DNA of 64,000 nucleotides. Origin: Davidsoniella eucalypti. Taxonomy: Eukaryota > Ascomycota > Sordariomycetes > Microascales > Ceratocystidaceae. Positions 41,708 through 51,603 of the stretch are shown here, piece after piece (positions within the stretch are counted from its first letter, which is position 1; the number at the start of each line of letters is the position of its first letter). The stretch spans positions 140,562 through 204,561 of the forward strand of contig RMBW01000067.1 in NCBI GenBank assembly GCA_004009845.1. The letters are read 5' to 3'. A program made the translations under genes and the position numbers. Below the pieces are notes generated by a model that was not told the origin of the DNA, made no database searches, and was given only the letters and a program-made list of their open reading frames with translations.

Positions 41708-42886
41708 GACTACTAGTTCTTCGGGGCTAGGTGTCCCAGTTAGGTATAATTCCGAACTATTGGTCTTCATACAACCGTATTTAAGCATTTTATTCATGAT
41801 GTAGCATAGGTAAGGTACAGGGTTTTACTGTGGCTGGTATCAATATTTACCTAGTAAGCCGAACTAATACTAGTACACAATATAAGGTGAAGGACAACAC
41901 TTCTCAACATGGCAGGCCCACTGAGATATAGAACATTTGTTATGGTTTCGTTATATGTGATTCGTGCACTGTTTTCCTTTTTCCTTTTTTCTTTCTTTTT
42001 TGTATTTGTTTTTGTTGCTCTTAGTGGTATGGACCACTAGTTCTTCTTTTCAGGGCGTCGTCCCGCACATACAAAGCTATTGATTGAGTTTGTCGAGCGG
42101 AGGGGCACAACGAAGAGGAAGACTCCGGCCGACGAGCCGATTGGGGATTCGAGGAGGTTGGATTGCGCAAGCTCTACGACCTGACAATCGTCACGCTTCA
42201 CGGGGGAACACTCCTCGAGGGAAGCAGCTACCATTCTGAACAAGAGTTACAATGTTAAGATTGGTAAATGCCCCCCCCCCCCTGGAAGCTGGCGAGCAGT
42301 TCTACCCCATAGTGTTCTCCCAGGGCGGATCGATGGCCCCGAGGTCTGAAACTACGTTCCAAGATACTACAACAACGTATGTCAAAGACCACTTCAGCCT
42401 GGCTCACCAGAACCGTGGGCATCCTGATGGCTGAAACCCGAGTTGAGGCCCATTGGGTGACCTGAGGTGTGGCTCAAGAAGGCCGCATGAGTGACGGCGT
42501 AACACTCCCAGTCTGTCCCTCGGACCCGGGGAATCAAGACGTGGACGATTTCGCGGATAGTGAGGAGGGCTTCCTGGCCTGAGGAGCATGTGGATGATGT
42601 TTTAATTGGGTGCTGCTTTCTTTTGATGATTCTACAGATGCGACAAGGTTTTTTTCGCTCTTCTTGTTTCCTCTATATTGTTTTTACTGCTTCTTTCTAC
42701 TATTTTCCTCTACTATTACCTTTCTTTGCTTTGCACTTATCGCCACATTTCAACCTAGTCTTTACACTTTAAAATTGCCAAAACAACTTTAATATACAGG
42801 CACAACTTTAAATATATGTCCGGTAGCCAATCCGGCATCGTATGATCTTAGTGATTTAGGTAGACATTAAATATAATCAAATCAAA
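41708..42886 (+). mobile_element. Mobile-unit copy lacking the nuclease-kinase gene
   Basis: The left ~97 bp (41708-41804) match the LINE 3' UTR at 23071-23169. The sequence then joins directly (GATGTAG/CATAGG) to sequence matching 26284 onward. It continues through a decayed 171-codon ORF (about 42070-42580, frame broken, a C-run near 42272) and ends with the complete tail GGTAGACATTAAATATAATCAAATCAAA. Compared with the left arm, the missing piece (about 23170-26283) is exactly the nuclease-kinase gene with its flanks. This is either a deletion or the state before cargo gain. Confidence 0.75.
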
Positions 42887-43623
42887 TGGCCCCTGTTTTT
42901 TTCTCTTTTTCTTTTTCTTTCATTTTTCTGGAGAAAATTCAATATTCGATGTTTAGTATAGCAGTGTAGATATTAGAGAAAATATAGAAGTAGTGATATA
43001 TCTGTGTCTTTATTGAGTTGTCATGAGTGAAGCTTATGATGACTAAGATGCTAAGATGCTGAGATGTTGGTTGTTAGACCACAAGTACAGTGGGTATGAG
43101 AGGCGATTTACACTGTAATGATCTTCTAACTATCCCACTAATAGGAACCTTCCAACACGCAAAACCAACATTCAAAGATGGATGGAATGGATGGACAAGA
43201 AGATAAAGTAGTTGCTTATAATTTGTGTTGGTTCGAGTAGATCAGCTAGTAACTTCTCTTTTTTGGGAATCTATGAGGCTGACGAATATTTATCATTTGT
43301 CTTATGTGCTCTTTGTTCAATATTGATGATCTCCTCTTCCTTTTTGTCCTCCAACATCGCTTCCTTTTCCTCTCTTTTTTTACCCCCAAAACCTTGGAAT
43401 TTGTCAACTGTTCTTCTTTCTTTTGGTTCTTTGGACACCTTGGCCCACTTTCTGCCAATTTCTCGCCCAACTTAGCGTCGCTTTTTGAAGCTCCCCTTTA
43501 AGCTTTCCATTTAGCGGCTAAGCAGCTCTTTGAGAATCATCCTGAGAAATCGTCTCCAGAATCTCCTTTAGGCCTCAACTCATACAAACAACCTCACGTC
43601 AACATCACCGTCTCAACAGCCTC
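42887..43623. other. ERG8 upstream region
   Basis: 0.74 kb between the mobile-unit end and the ERG8 start. T/C-rich in the last ~350 bp, as in a promoter or leader. No gene or repeat recognised. Confidence 0.5.
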
Positions 43624-45016
43624 ATGAAATCTACCCCAACAATGGAACCTGCCTGCGTTGTTTCTGCCCCTGGAAAGGTCCTGCTGGCTGGCGGATACCT
43701 AGTTCTAGACCAGAAGTACTCGGGCCTAGTCTTTGGCCTAGATGCACGCATCAATGTTCTCGTGGTGCCGATGGACGGCGTCGAAGGCTTCGGCGCAAAT
43801 GACATCATCGTTGAGAGCCCCCAGTTCGTCGATGCTGCCTGGCGCTTTGAGTGGGCAGTTGGAAGCGACGACTCTGGCACCACCGTGAAGCAGATTGAGC
43901 AGTAAGCATATCCGTTGAGATATATCGACGAGCTAAGTGACTACTAGACTAGATGTACTGACTTTCTATAGCAATGGTAAGATCTCTCGCAACCCATTTG
44001 TTGAGAAGACCTTGACCTACGTCCTTTCGTACGTCAACGCTGCAGCTGCTGGCGAGTCAAAGATCACACCGGTTAAGCTGATTATTCTGGCCGATAACAA
44101 CTACTACTCCACGCAAGGTCTCTCTGCCGCCGAAGCTGCACGTCCATTTGCCAACTTTGGCACGCCCATCAGCGGCGCTAACAAGACTGGTCTGGGCTCG
44201 TCTGCCGCGCTGGTAACATCCCTTTCGGCGGCTCTTCTCACGTACTACCTAAGCCTTGATTTCTCCCAGCCAAGCCACCAGATGGCTCTACACAATGTTG
44301 CACAAATCAGCCACTGCGCAGCACAGGGGAAGGTCGGCTCTGGCTTTGATGTAGCCGCAGCCGTCTTTGGATCATGCAAATATCGACGCTTCTCGCCCAA
44401 GACACTAGATGCCGCATGTGTACCGGAGCCCGGCACGGCAGGATTCGGCACGAAGTTGTTGAGCAGTGTCACAGGCCAATGGGATGTTGCGGTGACAGAG
44501 TATAACACAATGCCCAAGGGCGTAGTTCTGCGCATGTTCGATGTGGCTTGTGGTACGGAGACGGTCAGCATGGTCCAAGGCGTATTCAAGTGGCGTGCAC
44601 AAGACCCAGCCGGCTCGATGGCGCTGTGGGATGAGCTTCACAAGAGAAATGAACGTTTAGCGCAAGTCCTCGATTCAGGTGATAAGGCGGCCATTCCTCA
44701 GGCTGTAGAGGATATCCGTGTATATCTACGTGATATGACCAAGTTGACCGGTATGCCGATCGAACCCGAGTCGCAGACAAAGCTACTAGATGCTATTTCA
44801 AAGATCGAAGGTGTCTATGGTGGCGTTGTTCCCGGTGCTGGAGGCTACGATGCGATCTCGGTGCTGGTAGAGGAAGACGCGGTGGAGAAACTACAGGCGT
44901 TCGAGAAGACTTGGAATGAAACTGAAGAGGTAAAGACCAAGTTGCTTAGTGTGAAGGGTGAAGTCGAGGGTATCAGAGTTGAGAAGAATCTTGACAAGTT
45001 TGAGGGCTGGTATTAA
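43624..45016 (+). CDS. ERG8: Phosphomevalonate kinase ERG8 (two exons)
   Basis: Exons 43624-43901 and 43972-45016; the 70-nt intron runs GTAAGC to CTATAG. The product is 440 aa, the usual length. ERG8 phosphorylates 5-phosphomevalonate to 5-diphosphomevalonate in the mevalonate/ergosterol pathway in the cytosol. It is a GHMP-family kinase: N-terminal SAPGKVLLAGGYLVLD, ATP loop TGLGSSAALVTSL (GLGSSAA at 166-172), KVGSGFDVAAAVFGS and the C-terminal GVVPGAGGYDA glycine motif. A start seven codons in (Met at 43642) is also possible. The intron falls at a His codon before NGKISRNPFVEKTL, a conserved block. Confidence 0.93.
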
Positions 45017-45190
45017 AACAGAATTCAAGAAAAGAAAACTAAATAAATGCTGGAACTTGGTATTGATGTTGGGCGATTATCACGTGATGACGGTGAGGAA
45101 TCTTTTTTAATACTTTGGTATAATTTGAGTACTTTATTGTCAGATAAACATTATTATATGTATATTGAATGTGATGATATCTTTGATAGT

Positions 45191-46290
45191 TGATTTGATT
45201 CGGTTATATTTAACGTCTACCTGAATCACTAAGACCATACGACGCCGGATTGGATACCGGACATATATTTAACGTTGTGCCTGTATATTAAAGTTGTTTT
45301 GGCAATTTTAAAGTGTAAAGACTAGGTTGAAATGTAGCCATAAGTGCAAAGCAAAGAAAGGTAATAGTAGAGGAAAATAGTAGAAAGAAGCAGTAAAAAC
45401 AATATAGAGGAAACAAGAAGAGCGAAAAAACCTTGTCGCAGCTGTAGAATCATCAAAAGAAAGCAGCACCCAATTGAAACATCATCCACATGCTCCTCAG
45501 GCCAGGAAGCCCTCCTCACAATCCGCGAAATCGTCCTCGTCTTGATTCCCCAAGTCCAAGGGACAGACTGGGAGTGTTGCGCCGTCACCCATGCGGCCTT
45601 CTCTTCAACTCGGGTTTCAGCCATCAGGATGCCCACGGTTCTGGCGAGCCGGGCTGAAGTGGTTTTTGACATACGTTGTTGTAGTATCTTGAACGTAGTT
45701 TCAGACCTCGGGTCCATCGATCCGCCCTGGGAGAACACCATGGGGTAGAACTGCTCGCCAGCTTCCAGGGGGGGGCATTTACCAATCTTAATGTTGTAAC
45801 TCTTGTTCAGAATGGTAGCTGCTTCCCTTGAGGAGTGTTCCCCGTGAAGCGTGACGATTGTCAGGTCGTAGAGCTTGCGCAATCCAACCTCCTCGAATCC
45901 CCAATCCCCAATCGGCTCGTCGGCCGGAGTCTTCGTCGGCCGGAGTCTTCCTCTTCGTTGTGCCCCTCCGCTCGACAAACTCAATCAATAGCTTTGTATG
46001 TGCGGGACGACGCCGTCCCCCTGAAAAGAAGAACTAGTGCCATACCACTAAGAGCAACAAAAACAAATACAAAAAAGAAAGAAAAAAGGAAAAAGGAAAA
46101 CAGTGCAGGAATCTCATATAACGAAACCATAACAAATGTTCTTGCTATGTTGAGAAGTGTTGTCCTTCACCTTACATTGTGTACTAGTATTAGTTCGGCT
46201 TACTACGTAAATATTGATATTAGCCACAGTAAAACCCTGTACCTTACCTATGGCTTCTACCACTCTCAGTCATTGCAGGTAGAGAAGGTT
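45191..46290 (-). mobile_element. 3' part of the mobile unit with tail, right copy
   Basis: On the minus strand: the S-type tail start (near 46070-45970), the 171-codon ORF region, a T-rich trailer and the complete terminal tail ending in TATAACCGAATCAAATCA (45191-45280). Same structure as 41980-42886, and better preserved at the end than the left-arm copy. Confidence 0.7.
45322..45984 (-). CDS. Inverted copy of the conserved mobile-unit ORF, altered C-terminus (220 aa)
   Basis: The first ~125 residues match the 171-aa ORF at 26570-27085 with few changes. A deletion after the ...ILMAETRVEE block shifts the frame, so the remaining ~95 residues read a different frame and end in a hydrophobic stretch. 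The altered end suggests decay, not a functional variant. Confidence 0.3.
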   Translation of the reverse strand: MSLSSGGAQRRGRLRPTKTPADEPIGDWGFEEVGLRKLYDLTIVTLHGEHSSREAATILNKSYNIKIGKCPPLEAGEQFYPMVFSQGGSMDPRSETTFKILQQRMSKTTSARLARTVGILMAETRVEEKAAWVTAQHSQSVPWTWGIKTRTISRIVRRASWPEEHVDDVSIGCCFLLMILQLRQGFFALLVSSILFLLLLSTIFLYYYLSLLCTYGYIST

Positions 46291-46641
46291 TGAAACATGT
46301 TTTAGTAATGTAGAAGGAGAATGACCACAATATGAAAAAATCCTATAACTAACTAATGAAGCAATTTGAAGTTATTGTTTTGCTATCGAGCACGGGGGAA
46401 GTAGACAAACACTTGGTATGGCAATTGTCACATGACCACAAAGGTATCTCTAAAACCCAACCTAGCAAACACATTGCTGCCTAACCTTGTCATCTTAGAC
46501 ATGACAACAACAACAACCAAACGCACCTTTCACTTTTGATTACTTGATCCTAATTTCTCTATCTATCATTCCACAACACTTCTATGTAACTACATATCAC
46601 CTATTTTTTATTTTCTCTACTTCTAAATCGATTCGCCGATC

Positions 46642-49173
46642 ATGGGTAATGAAGCTGATAAAGTGGAAGCACAACGACAGCGTGACGAGGAAAACGCCAA
46701 AAAGCTCGCACAAGCCGAAGAACTCGTCAAAGTAGCCAAAGAACTCGTCAAAGTAGCCGAAGAACGTGCCGAGAAAGAACGACTCAAGAATGAAGAAAAC
46801 GCCAAAGAACTTGCACAAGCCAATGCACGTATCAAAGAAGAACAACTTGCCAGAGAAGCAGCCGAAACACTCGCCAAAGAAGAACAACTTGCCAGAGAAG
46901 CAGCTGAAACACTCACCAAAGAAGAACGACTTGCCAGAGAAGCAGCCGAAGCACACACTGAGAAGGAACGACTTGCCAGAGAAGCAGCAGAAGCAAGCAC
47001 CGAGAAGGAACGACTGGCAAAAGAAGCTGCTCAAAAGTTCAATGTGCTTTCCAATTTCTCAACAGCTCTTTACGACGATTTTTCACTCAATTACCAAGCA
47101 TTGGCACTAGAGCCCAATCAAGAATACCATACAACTGGTGGGCCTACTCCAGTCCATAATCGGCTATATCCGCGTCTTTTGAAGTCTTGGATAAATTTCG
47201 AGAGCATTCATGAACAAAAGTTCACCCAGTTCTATACTCTCTTCGGCCAACAAGAGCTATTTCCAAGCTTTAGCAGTATTGCTTCCAACCAGAAAAAGCT
47301 GGCAAAGCCATTGTCATGTGAGGATCATGTTGTCTTTTTTTCTCGACTGGCTATTGAGGACCATGTTGAAACTATCATCAACCTATTTTTGCAGCATCAA
47401 GAACCCGGCAAGAAAACAGCATACGATTCTATCAAAAATGTGGTTTTCGATGTCAACTCACGATATTATGCGGTTGCTCAATTGGCAAACGAATCTTCAA
47501 TCCAAGCTAGTCAGCCACCAAGGATACGGGTAGCTTGTGTTTCCACGAATGACAGCCATTCAAATACTGGCACATCAGATTCTGACCTCTCGGATACCGA
47601 CAACCCATCAGATGTAGCAGGCAATGCTGTGCCTCCTCCTCCTCATCCTCCTCCTCCTCCTTTGTATCTACCCAACGAAAGATCTAGCAAAAAGCGACCC
47701 AGATCTCTTACTTCTACAAATGATAGTTCTGCAGCCAAGCTATCTTTACAAAACCGACGCTTCGATGCTGATTCTACTGCGACGGGATACAGAAATCTTG
47801 AAGGTCGTAAAGATCCGGAGAGGAACCTGTTTATTGTGGAATACAAGGCTGCCCATAAGATCCCCCCTGCATTTCTCCGGAGGGCTCTTGTATATCTATC
47901 TAATGCCAAGCCATCTGTCTTCTATGACTTTGTTGCGGGGAAAAAGATCAACCCCACCAAAGATGAAACTGAGGAGGGCACATTCAACAGGTTCTGCCAG
48001 TTTACTGCCTATGCTATCACCCAAATCTTTCACTATCTGATAAACTCTGGGCTTCAGTATGGATATATCACAACTGGTGAATGTTTTGTCTATCTCCATG
48101 TAGATAAAGATGATCCCAGTATATTATCCTACTATCTTTCTATTCCTCGAGAGTCTATATCTAGTATACCACTCCGTACTCAGAAAGATGGTCCCCAAGA
48201 TCCCAAGGCCATTGAAGGAGAGATCGATTCTATCAAGCAGACACCAGTTGCCCATATCTTGACACTATCACTTTTGTCCCTCGAACAGCCAACGGATAGC
48301 CAACAAGCACAGGCCGAACGGAAATCCAGACTCGTCTACCTGCCTGACCGCTATGGAGATCAATCTCAGAGTGATATCCCCGACAACAGCACTAGTAGTA
48401 GTACCAACAACAATCCTGGCTCGGCAACATCAGATCATCAAACTACTGGAACTACCGGCTCTCTACCTATACGACCTCCCCGAGAGAGATACTGCACACA
48501 GCAATGCCTATATAGCCTTGTGCATCACCAGAGTCTCGATGAACATTGTCCTAATGTTTCACTTCACAGAAAGGCAAACACAGATACTGCCTCAAATAAG
48601 CATGCCATTGGGGTCGCTCAACTCCTGGAGACTATCAAGACTCAGATGGACACCAATCTCGACAATGATCTTTATGTGTTGAAACGGTATGGTGCTATTG
48701 GAAATCTAGTCAAGGTCACTGCACATCCATTTGGGTACACTCTGGTTGGCAAAGCAATTGAAACAGAGTCTCTTTGGTTGCTTCAGAATGAGATTGATGT
48801 CTACGCAAGACTGAAGTATCTCCAGGGAAAGTTTATTCCAGTCTGTCTTGGTAAGATTGATATCAAACAGAGCCTGTTGGTTCAGTTTTATGATTGTAGA
48901 CATGTTCTCTTGATGGCTTATGCTGGAGAACCTGTGGAAAGACTGGATGAACACTACGAATATCTGAAGCCCATTATGCAGCAAATCAGGTACTATGGTG
49001 TGGAACACGGAGATCTGGAGGCTAGGAATGTTCTCTTTGATTCCCAAGCAAAGAGAGTCATGGTCATTGATTTCGACAGGGCTAAGCTTCAAGAACGGCC
49101 ACCGTCGAGGAAGAGAGAATTTGACCATGCCAGTGTAGTTTCCGAGCGAAAGGCCAAGAGGTACTATCCCTAG
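46642..49173 (+). CDS. Coiled coil / PD-(D/E)XK-like nuclease / protein-kinase fusion protein, copy 2
   Basis: 843 aa, uninterrupted. Near-identical to the 857-aa copy at 23309-25882, with the same order: N-terminal coiled coil, globular region, proline run (with one His here), nuclease-like domain with EYK at 400-402, then a kinase domain with HGD, EARNVLF and DFD. Differences are a few substitutions, a different number and ending of the 14-residue coiled-coil repeats, and a C-terminus cut at KRYYP. There a deletion joins the gene directly to LINE RNase H sequence, and the lost residues follow the kinase core. All recognisable catalytic residues remain. The start codon context and ~350 bp upstream are conserved between copies. 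Confidence 0.72.
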   Translation: MGNEADKVEAQRQRDEENAKKLAQAEELVKVAKELVKVAEERAEKERLKNEENAKELAQANARIKEEQLAREAAETLAKEEQLAREAAETLTKEERLAREAAEAHTEKERLAREAAEASTEKERLAKEAAQKFNVLSNFSTALYDDFSLNYQALALEPNQEYHTTGGPTPVHNRLYPRLLKSWINFESIHEQKFTQFYTLFGQQELFPSFSSIASNQKKLAKPLSCEDHVVFFSRLAIEDHVETIINLFLQHQEPGKKTAYDSIKNVVFDVNSRYYAVAQLANESSIQASQPPRIRVACVSTNDSHSNTGTSDSDLSDTDNPSDVAGNAVPPPPHPPPPPLYLPNERSSKKRPRSLTSTNDSSAAKLSLQNRRFDADSTATGYRNLEGRKDPERNLFIVEYKAAHKIPPAFLRRALVYLSNAKPSVFYDFVAGKKINPTKDETEEGTFNRFCQFTAYAITQIFHYLINSGLQYGYITTGECFVYLHVDKDDPSILSYYLSIPRESISSIPLRTQKDGPQDPKAIEGEIDSIKQTPVAHILTLSLLSLEQPTDSQQAQAERKSRLVYLPDRYGDQSQSDIPDNSTSSSTNNNPGSATSDHQTTGTTGSLPIRPPRERYCTQQCLYSLVHHQSLDEHCPNVSLHRKANTDTASNKHAIGVAQLLETIKTQMDTNLDNDLYVLKRYGAIGNLVKVTAHPFGYTLVGKAIETESLWLLQNEIDVYARLKYLQGKFIPVCLGKIDIKQSLLVQFYDCRHVLLMAYAGEPVERLDEHYEYLKPIMQQIRYYGVEHGDLEARNVLFDSQAKRVMVIDFDRAKLQERPPSRKREFDHASVVSERKAKRYYP

Positions 49174-49175
49174 TT

Positions 49176-49420
49176 CTACACGCTCAGTGCCTCCTTTCCA
49201 CTCATGAAGTAAGCTGGGGATCTTGTTGATGGCCTCTTGAGTGGTTCCATTCTCACTAGCCATATTGGAGATGCTTTGTGCAACACCCAAATTGTCAAGG
49301 CACAGATACAGATTGCCTGCACTGGGAGGAGCATGCTTGATGGCCCCTTGGACTGCATTGTCTGTAGCAATAGTCTTTGTGTCGGCCATTTCTCGCAAAG
49401 AGCCACATGACAGCCGGCTG
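49176..49420 (-). pseudogene. LINE RNase H remnant
   Basis: Encodes CGSLREMADTKTIATDNAV and LCLDNLGVAQSISNMA, matching the RNase H domain of the broken LINE at 22277-22516. Both ends are deletion junctions: one to the nuclease-kinase gene, one to the flank matching 20415. Confidence 0.75.
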
Positions 49421-50055
49421 ACGTCATCTTCCAACCAGCTTCCAGATGATTAATATTTGTAGATGGGCGTAGATTCAAGTAACTCTTATGGCTTTCCAGA
49501 GTCCGGCTTTGGGACCAAGATAACTCTATTTCCGGTGCAGCCCTGAGAGTGGGTCTGCGAGTTATAGGTTAGCATGCAATAAAACGCTAAGGATAACTAG
49601 TCCGAGTGGTCCGGTGCGCTCAGGAGCCGGTTTTGATTTGATTATATTTAACGTCTACCTAAATCACTAAGATCATACGACGTTGCTCCGGAGCCGGGCC
49701 GGAGCCGGGCCGTTCCTTTACAGACTTTCCCGTCACTCCCTTAATAAATCAAAACCCCGCCCTTCACTCGATCACCAGCCTCTTGGAGGCGCGTCGGATG
49801 GTGCGGTCACCTGATTACGTGGATGGTAGCCCCACTTAGGGCTTGGATGATGTGGGTCTTTTTTATGGGGAATGGTTTGAGGATGTTTTGAAGTTACAGG
49901 GGGTATCCCTGAAGGCGTCCTATGGAAACCCGGGAGGGTAGTCCGGACCCGGACTAGGATACGGGTGGAAGTGGATAAGATATACCGGAGACAGAAAAAT
50001 CGGCACGACCGGACTCGAAAATCCACTCGTAATAGTTTAGGAAGAGAATAAATAT

Positions 50056-50085
50056 AACAACAACAACAACAACAACAACAACAAC
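50056..50085 (+). repeat. (AAC)10 tail of the first A unit
   Basis: Uninterrupted AAC trinucleotide repeat at the end of the truncated first unit. Comparable tails: 51568-51603, 52322-52360 and 53081-53125, the last two each with one interrupted AAC. Confidence 0.9.
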
Positions 50086-50110
50086 CCCAACCTTCCCTCC
50101 TACAACCCTC

Positions 50111-50144
50111 GGGGGGGTAACTTTGAGTTCAAGTTACCTCCCCC
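50111..50144. repeat. Conserved hairpin near the start of A and S units
   Basis: A G-run followed by GTAACTT and its complement AAGTTAC before a C-run can form a stable stem with a short loop. It recurs near 51613-51646 and 52378-52411 and, inverted, near 51480-51514 in the S element, where the inner arms are GTAC/GTAC. It may mark the 5' end of the element RNA. Confidence 0.45.
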
Positions 50145-50789
50145 TTTGTCCAAAGACGAATTTTTCCCCTTCGTCGTGGGTTTTCAAGAGCGACCAGCAC
50201 ATATTCCCGATGCTGCTGTCCATTCTTTTTATCTTTTTAGACGCTTGTCTTTATTGATGCATCGAGTATGAGGCCTTGAGCCCGACTTTTTCCTCTCTCG
50301 AGGGATGTTCTCACCAACAATCGCCCCCCTTTTCGCCACACTCACGCGATCGCTGGTCTCCCGAGTCACTACACGCTACAAAGCTCAGGGAGACACACTC
50401 ATACTCGAAGGGCAACCTATTTCTGAAGGTTCCGGAAGCCCAACCCGCGGCGCGGGAGTCTTGTCGCTGTGCCTCTACCATCGCACCCGACTCGACTACG
50501 CCAATTTTTTCTTCTCTCGACACTCGATCACCAGCCTCTTGGAGGCGCGTCGGATGGTGCGGTCACCTGATTACGTGGATGGTAGCCCCACTTAGGGCTT
50601 GGATGATGTGGGTCCTTTTTTGGGGAATGGTTTGAGGATGTTTCGAAGTTACAGGGGGTATCCATGAAGGCGTCCTATGGAGCCCGGGAGGGTAGTCCGG
50701 ACCCGGACTAGGATACGGGTGGAAGTGGATAAGATATACCGGAGACAGAAAAATCGGCACGACCGGACTCGAAAATCCACTCGTAATAG

Positions 50790-51533
50790 ATTTGATTTGA
50801 TTTGATTATATTTAACGTCTACCTAAATCACTAAGATCATACGACGCCGGATTGGCTACCGGACAGATATTTAACGTCTTCCGCTTGACAAACTCAATAG
50901 CTTTGTATGTGCGGGACGAGACCGTCCCCTAGCCCCGAAGAACTAGTGGTCCATACCTCCACTATGAGCAGCAAAAACAAATACAAAAAAAAAAAAAAAA
51001 AAAAAAAACCAGTGCATCCACAAAACTATTCCCCAAAAGACAGATCCACAAAACCAACTCCTAAGTGGAGCTACCATCCCCACTATTCAGTGAGCCAACA
51101 AGAGGCTGGTGATCGTGGCCGTAAGAATGAAAATATTGGCGTAATCGAGACGGGTGCTATGGATGAAGCAACAGCGACAAGATTCCCGCGCCGCGGGGTC
51201 GGGCATCCGGAACCTTCAAAAGGCTGCCCGCCGTGTGTGAGTGTGGCTCCCTGAGGTGAGTGGATAGACTCGGGAGACCAACGATCGAAAAGGTGCGGGG
51301 TCGGTCGTTGGTGAGAACATCCCTCGAGAGGGGAAATCGGGCTCAAGGCCTCACGAAACGGTGCTTCAAAGACGACAAGTGTCGAAATAGAAAACGAGAA
51401 TGGACAGCAGCATTGGGGATATGTGCTGGTCGCTCTTAAAACCCACGACGAAGGGGAAAAATTCGTCTTTGGACGGAGGGGGAGGTACTCGAACTCAAAG
51501 GTACCCCCCCGAGGGTTGTAGGAGGGAAGGTTG
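50790..51533 (-). mobile_element. S element, longest copy (744 bp), with 14-bp target-site duplication
   Basis: Inserted into the second A unit. TCCACTCGTAATAG is present at 50776-50789 and 51534-51547, and the uninterrupted target is seen in the other A units. On the minus strand it begins CAACCTTCCCTCCTACAACC (the same start as A units). It runs ~480 bp with roughly 80% identity to A, then a unique part with GGAGTTGGTTTTGTGG, a T-run, the LINE-like 3' tail and (ATCAA)n. Non-coding as far as can be seen. Confidence 0.85.
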
Positions 51534-51567
51534 TCCACTCGTAATAGTTTAGGAAGAGAATAAATAT

Positions 51568-51602
<35 letters not shown>

Positions 51603-51603
51603 C
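51568..51603 (+). repeat. (AAC)12 tail of the second A unit
   Basis: 36 bp of uninterrupted AAC repeat directly followed by the start of the next unit (CCTTCCCTCC). Confidence 0.9.
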
